From: Spirochaetaceae bacterium
Lineage (GTDB): Bacteria; Spirochaetota; Spirochaetia; Treponematales; Breznakiellaceae
DNA length: 7,882 bases
Assembly: GCA_031269165.1 (NCBI GenBank)
Contig: JAISZQ010000134.1
Span: forward strand, 1 to 7,882
Direction: 5' to 3'
A model generated the notes under the pieces. The model had not been told where the DNA came from and ran no database searches. It worked only from the letters and a program-made list of their open reading frames with translations. Numbering within the stretch: position 1 is the stretch's first letter; each line of letters starts with the position of its first letter. Made by a program: the position numbers and the translations under genes. Positions 4,516 through 7,882 of the stretch are shown piece after piece.

Positions 4516-7500
4516 TTACACCGGAAGGCGCGTTAGGGCAACACCCAGCGCGTCCGCTACGTGGGCGGCCTCCCGTTCTCCGGCAATCACCGCCGCCGCC
4601 CCGGCCGGGAACCGCTTCCCCGCCGCCTGAGCCGCCGCCGCCAAGTCCCCCGCCTCCGTGTCCAGAACGCGCCCCAAATTTTTTTCCCGCATATCGTCGT
4701 CAACATTGCTGAAAAACCGGAATAAGTCGGAGACCCCCTTCTCGGCACTGGTCTTGGGCTGTTTTATCTTGGCGTAGGTGCCGATGATCATCTTGTCAAC
4801 CGTGTCCCGGTCGAGAACCTGTCCGGCCTCGTGTTCCAGTATCTGGGGAAACGCCGCAAGGGACTGGGATGGGGCAGGGTCGCGGTAGGTGCAGAGCGAG
4901 AAGACCTTTTCCACCGCGTCGGCTTGGGCAAACGCGCCGTAGGCCCCGCCCTTCATGCGGAGTTCCTCCCACAACGCGCCGGTGGAAAGCCGGTGGCAGA
5001 GCACCTGCTCGGCGGCGTGACCCTCCGCGTTGAACGGCAGGGCGGGAAAGGACGCGGCCGCAAACCCGGTCTGCATGGAGGGCGACGCAAAGACCTCGAT
5101 CTTTGTCCCGGCAGTTCCGGCATGAGGGGTAAACAACGCCCGGCCGGCAACGTCAAAAAGCGGATAGAACGCTTCCACACGGGCGGCGCGTTCCCCGCGT
5201 CTTTGCACCGGGCCGAACGGCGCGAACCGGTCCCGCACCGCCTTCCGCGCGGCGGGAATGTTCTCCCCGGTGATGTTCACGAGGAGGCCCGATTTGGCGA
5301 GCAGGGATTCACGGATGGCGATGAGTTTCCGCTTTATCTCGCCGATGTCCCGATCAAGCAGGGTATGGACAAACTGAATCTGCGCGATGCCGTGCCAGAG
5401 TTCCGCCACCAGCCGTCCCCGCGACAGGTACATTCCCGTTCTCGACGCCGCGTAGTTGTGGCCCGCCGGAGCAAGACTCGAATCGGCCTCGTTCTTCAAT
5501 TCAAGGATAAGGTCGCGCAGACGGCGCGTGTCGTTGAAGTTCGCGTCTTTGACCAGCGACAACAATAGGTCTAGCGAGGGGGCAATCTTTTCGTCCAGCA
5601 TCTTCACGCGGAAGATCAGCCAGTCGCGGCCCGCCACGTCGAGCCTGCCGGAGGGCGTTTCGACGGCGCCCGTGGTGCCTTCCACCATCCCGCCGGAACG
5701 CAGCACCGTGTGCATATCGCCCAGGGTACACGCCAAGAGGCTCGCCATTGCGCCGTAATCCTTGCCGGGAACCCCGATACTCGTAACAACCCGCGAAAAG
5801 AGCGGCAGCCACGGATAATCCTCTGGAGCCAGCACGTCAAGCGGAAACGCGAAGTCGAGGTAACTGATGCCGTTGGTGAAGAGGGGATGGGCCAGCACGG
5901 GGATTCCGCCCGCGTCATGGAGTTCGCGGGGAACACGGTCACGATCAATCGAGCGGGAGAGATCTTTCACCGAAAGATGGGGAATCTTCGCAAGCAACTC
6001 AGACGCGTCGGGCATGTTCTGCTTCGCCTCCATCGCCGCCGTCTTGTCCCGTATCGCTTGCCGCTCTTCATCGGTAAGGGACTTCCCCAGCACGTCAAGT
6101 TTACGCGCCGCCTCCTTCTCCCGCTTCGCCACAAACGCCTTGTCGGGCTTTACCACCACGAGCGCCTCGTGCGGGTTGTTCAAGAGAACCTTTTCGATCA
6201 ACGCTTCAAAGTAACGGGGATTGGCGGCGATGCGCTTTTGCAACTCGTTCCAACGCGGCATGATGAGGAGGCTCTCCGTTGGGTGGCCGCCCCGCATCCA
6301 AGCGCGAAGGGCGCGGCGCAACCACACGAGCGCATAGGGCCCGTGGGCGCGGCGAATCTCCCGAATGGAAAACTCAAACGAGAGGAGTGCCGCCTCCAGG
6401 TCCTCCGCCGCGATACCGTCCGTGGCGAGTCTTTGTAACTCCTGCTTTATCAACACGGCGACCGCGTTGTCCTTCTCGTTCTCAGAAAGCGCACTTCTCT
6501 TGGAAACCCCGCGCAACCCGGCGGAAAACACCGTCTCGCGCAACTCGACTTCAATCCCGCTGCACGAGGCCAGATCCTCGCCCAGCCCCGACTCAACCAG
6601 GGCCCGCGACAGCGGCGACCCGTCGTGCCCCATGAGAATCTCCGAAAGCACCTGCAACGCGAGCGTCTCCACGGCATCGTTATCATCGTTACCATCGTTG
6701 CCGTCTCTCGAAGGACAAAGCCACGAGAGAAACACCGTCGCCTTCTCGTTCGATCCGGCAGGAGACCGCACCGTAAACGCCCGCCGCTCCTTCCACGGCG
6801 CCGCCCGCGCGACCGGAGGAAACGCCCCGCCAGACGCGCCCGTCGGCAGCCGCGAAAAATACTGCTCGTCAAGAAACTTGAGTTGCTTCTCCGTCGGAAT
6901 ATTCCCCGCAAGAAACACCTTGCAGTTCGCGGGACTATAGCGTTCCCGGTGAAACTCCCGAAACGCTTGGTAGGTCAAATCGGGAATACAGGCGGGGTCG
7001 CCCCCCGAATCGAAGGCGTAGGGCGTGTCCGGCAACACCGACTTCACCGACCAGTGATCGGCATATTCATCGAGAGACGAGTAGGCCCCCTTCATCTCAT
7101 TGTAGACCACGCCGTTTGAGACGAGCCGCCCGTTCTCCGCATATTCCAGCCGGTGCCCCTCCTGCATGAACGCCCATTCGTCGAGGCGCGGGCAGAACAC
7201 CGCATCCGCATAGACCGCCATCAGGTTAAAATAATCCGCCTCGTTCACCGAACTCGCCGGATAGACCGTCTTGTCGGGAAACGTCCACGCGTTGAGGTAC
7301 GTCTGGAGGCTCCCCTGACAAAGCACGAGGAACGCGTCCTTCAGCGGATACCGCTCCGACCCGCAGAGCACCGTATGCTCGACAATATGCGCGACCCCCG
7401 TCGAATTGTTGACCGCCGTCCCAAACGCAAACGCGAACAAGTTCTCCTCATCGCCGTTCAAGACGTGAAAAACCTCCGCCCCGCTCTTCACGTGCCGCGC

Positions 7501-7656
7501 AAAAATCCCCAGGGCTGAGCAAGCCGCCCCGGCAACATCCGCTGCCCCGCCCCCCGCCGCCTTCAACTCGTCATACTCGGCCACGTCCCGTATCTCAAAC
7601 CCGTGGACAACATCGCCCGCCTTGAGGCCCGTTCCTTTCATCGAATGATTGTGCAT
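4516..7656 (-). CDS. M16C-family zinc metallopeptidase (PreP-like insulinase)
   Basis: This 1046 aa protein belongs to the M16C peptidases (presequence protease PreP/falcilysin group), which close two halves around short peptides and degrade them. There is no signal peptide, so it is probably cytoplasmic. Counted from the ATG at 7656, the inverted zinc motif HxxEH is HIVEH at 90-94 (ligands H90 and H94, catalytic base E93), and the third ligand is E187 in YNEMKGAYSS. NAWTFPDKTVYPASS (122-136) is a family signature. The middle holds the M16C-associated helical region (about 500-750). RMKGGAYG (900-907) provides the Arg and Tyr that complete the active site. All catalytic residues are present and the length is normal. 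The frame stays open to an ATG at 7779, but the extra 41 codons cover a promoter box and a hairpin and lack family resemblance; an ATG at 7641 is an alternative start. It is first in the minus-strand gene set. Confidence 0.92.
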   Translation of the reverse strand: MHNHSMKGTGLKAGDVVHGFEIRDVAEYDELKAAGGGAADVAGAACSALGIFARHVKSGAEVFHVLNGDEENLFAFAFGTAVNNSTGVAHIVEHTVLCGSERYPLKDAFLVLCQGSLQTYLNAWTFPDKTVYPASSVNEADYFNLMAVYADAVFCPRLDEWAFMQEGHRLEYAENGRLVSNGVVYNEMKGAYSSLDEYADHWSVKSVLPDTPYAFDSGGDPACIPDLTYQAFREFHRERYSPANCKVFLAGNIPTEKQLKFLDEQYFSRLPTGASGGAFPPVARAAPWKERRAFTVRSPAGSNEKATVFLSWLCPSRDGNDGNDDNDAVETLALQVLSEILMGHDGSPLSRALVESGLGEDLASCSGIEVELRETVFSAGLRGVSKRSALSENEKDNAVAVLIKQELQRLATDGIAAEDLEAALLSFEFSIREIRRAHGPYALVWLRRALRAWMRGGHPTESLLIMPRWNELQKRIAANPRYFEALIEKVLLNNPHEALVVVKPDKAFVAKREKEAARKLDVLGKSLTDEERQAIRDKTAAMEAKQNMPDASELLAKIPHLSVKDLSRSIDRDRVPRELHDAGGIPVLAHPLFTNGISYLDFAFPLDVLAPEDYPWLPLFSRVVTSIGVPGKDYGAMASLLACTLGDMHTVLRSGGMVEGTTGAVETPSGRLDVAGRDWLIFRVKMLDEKIAPSLDLLLSLVKDANFNDTRRLRDLILELKNEADSSLAPAGHNYAASRTGMYLSRGRLVAELWHGIAQIQFVHTLLDRDIGEIKRKLIAIRESLLAKSGLLVNITGENIPAARKAVRDRFAPFGPVQRRGERAARVEAFYPLFDVAGRALFTPHAGTAGTKIEVFASPSMQTGFAAASFPALPFNAEGHAAEQVLCHRLSTGALWEELRMKGGAYGAFAQADAVEKVFSLCTYRDPAPSQSLAAFPQILEHEAGQVLDRDTVDKMIIGTYAKIKQPKTSAEKGVSDLFRFFSNVDDDMREKNLGRVLDTEAGDLAAAAQAAGKRFPAGAAAVIAGEREAAHVADALGVALTRLPV
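6675..6701. repeat. In-frame 9-base tandem repeat in the peptidase gene
   Basis: Three copies of CATCGTTAT, CATCGTTAC and CATCGTTGC follow one another on the plus strand. On the coding strand they give GND-GND-DND, an acidic, flexible loop (about residues 319-327 from the ATG at 7656) between two conserved parts of the N-terminal peptidase half. Copy-number change by whole units would keep the frame. Confidence 0.7.
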
Positions 7657-7662
7657 GAAGCG

Positions 7663-7691
7663 ATTATACCGGAAACCGCGCAAAACGTCTT
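7663..7691 (-). promoter_or_regulatory. Promoter of the peptidase gene set
   Basis: The minus strand has a perfect -10 box TATAAT (7668-7663). A weak -35, AAGACG (7691-7686), lies 17 bases upstream. Only six bases separate the -10 box from the ATG at 7656-7654, so the transcript would begin at or very near the start codon. No Shine-Dalgarno sequence precedes this ATG. Confidence 0.55.
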
Positions 7692-7753
7692 TAGACCGCC
7701 CATCGGGGTCCCCACAAGGGGGATGCGCTCTCCTCTCATAAGAATCCCGAAAG

Positions 7754-7771
7754 AGGGGGAAGTCTCCCCCT
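7754..7771. repeat. Short GC hairpin of a dispersed family
   Basis: AGGGGGA (7754-7760) and TCCCCCT (7765-7771) form a perfect seven-pair stem with loop AGTC. The plus strand from 7753, GAGGGGGAAGTCTCCCCCT, closely resembles the hairpin at 445-465 before fliD. On the minus strand it is preceded by TTGACA (7776-7771), as the motif at 612-621 also is. Confidence 0.55.
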
Positions 7772-7792
7772 GTCAACAACTTAAGAATTTTG

Positions 7793-7872
7793 GTCCGCGA
7801 ATGGCGCGAATAAATACGAATAATACATACCCATCAGCGCGTATTCGCATACATTCGCGTACATTCGCGGAC
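7793..7872. repeat. Inverted repeat element with GCGAAT/ATTCGC units
   Basis: GTCCGCGAATG (7793-7803) is perfectly complementary to CATTCGCGGAC (7862-7872). After one mismatch, TTTT (7788-7791) pairs with AAAA (7874-7877). The interior holds further GCGAAT, ACGAAT, TATTCGC and ACATTCGCG units, so the right arm is itself a small direct repeat (ACATTCGCG at 7851 and 7861). It lies upstream of the peptidase gene set and has no ORF. It may be a mobile palindromic element or an intergenic repeat; no flanking duplication can be confirmed. Confidence 0.65.
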
Positions 7873-7882
7873 AAAAAAACTA

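Noticed and set aside
5710..7518. Several plus-strand open frames of 120-240 codons opposite the peptidase gene
   Set aside because: They are the Arg/Pro-rich shadows expected opposite a GC-rich gene whose minus-strand reading contains every M16C motif.
7657..7779. Extension of the peptidase to the ATG at 7779
   Set aside because: The added 41 residues have no family resemblance and overlap the TATAAT box and a GC hairpin.
1..7882. The G-to-C skew change near 1300 as a sign of the replication terminus
   Set aside because: Skew flips back between about 3000 and 3900 and again after it, following individual genes, so it does not show a single replication-linked switch.
1..7882. CRISPR array, tRNA or rRNA genes, insertion sequence or transposase
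   Set aside because: No regularly spaced repeats, no recognisable tRNA or rRNA sequence and no transposase motifs were seen on either strand.

Overview
The window is about 7.9 kb of GC-rich bacterial DNA, most likely from a spirochaete of the Treponema lineage. The main reason is the flagellar cap protein FliD. Its N-terminus (MADIYVPGVHSRFDTDK) has the look of spirochaetal FliD proteins as I remember them, and its length (763 aa) is nearer to spirochaetal FliDs than to the roughly 470 aa enterobacterial ones. A perfect sigma-28 promoter, the dispersed hairpin repeats and the low-complexity spacers would fit a termite-gut-type treponeme, but the species cannot be named from the sequence alone.

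Layout. Positions 1-43 hold the first codons of a minus-strand gene that runs off the left edge, preceded by an AGGAGG ribosome binding site. Positions 44-679 contain no convincing protein gene. They do contain direct and inverted repeats (62-134), a sigma-70-type promoter (136-164), a stretch of about 300 bases unusually dense in perfect hairpins that ends in a terminator-like hairpin (about 171-479, candidate structured RNA), a pair of competing inverted repeats (490-556), and a consensus sigma-28 promoter (636-662). fliD (680-2971, plus) follows at once. The convergent spacer 2972-3285 is repeat DNA: three alternately oriented copies of a GGATTGCTTCGC...CTCGCAATGAC element, then two small tandem-repeat tracts.

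The right half is a compact minus-strand gene set, read from right to left: a PreP-like M16C zinc metallopeptidase (7656-4516), a secreted von Willebrand factor A-like protein (4506-3901) and a MobA/MocA-like nucleotidyltransferase (3882-3286). Gaps of 9 and 18 bases suggest one operon. A TATAAT box lies only 6 bases before the best peptidase start, so its mRNA may be leaderless. The right edge (7754-7872) holds two further inverted repeats.

How the parts work together. FliD is a late flagellar gene under FliA and caps the periplasmic flagellar filament. The three minus-strand genes share no obvious pathway: a cytoplasmic peptide-degrading enzyme, an exported MIDAS-containing protein and a cofactor-type nucleotidyltransferase. 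Their close packing is a real but unexplained association. The feature most likely to be undescribed is the structured RNA candidate at 171-479.
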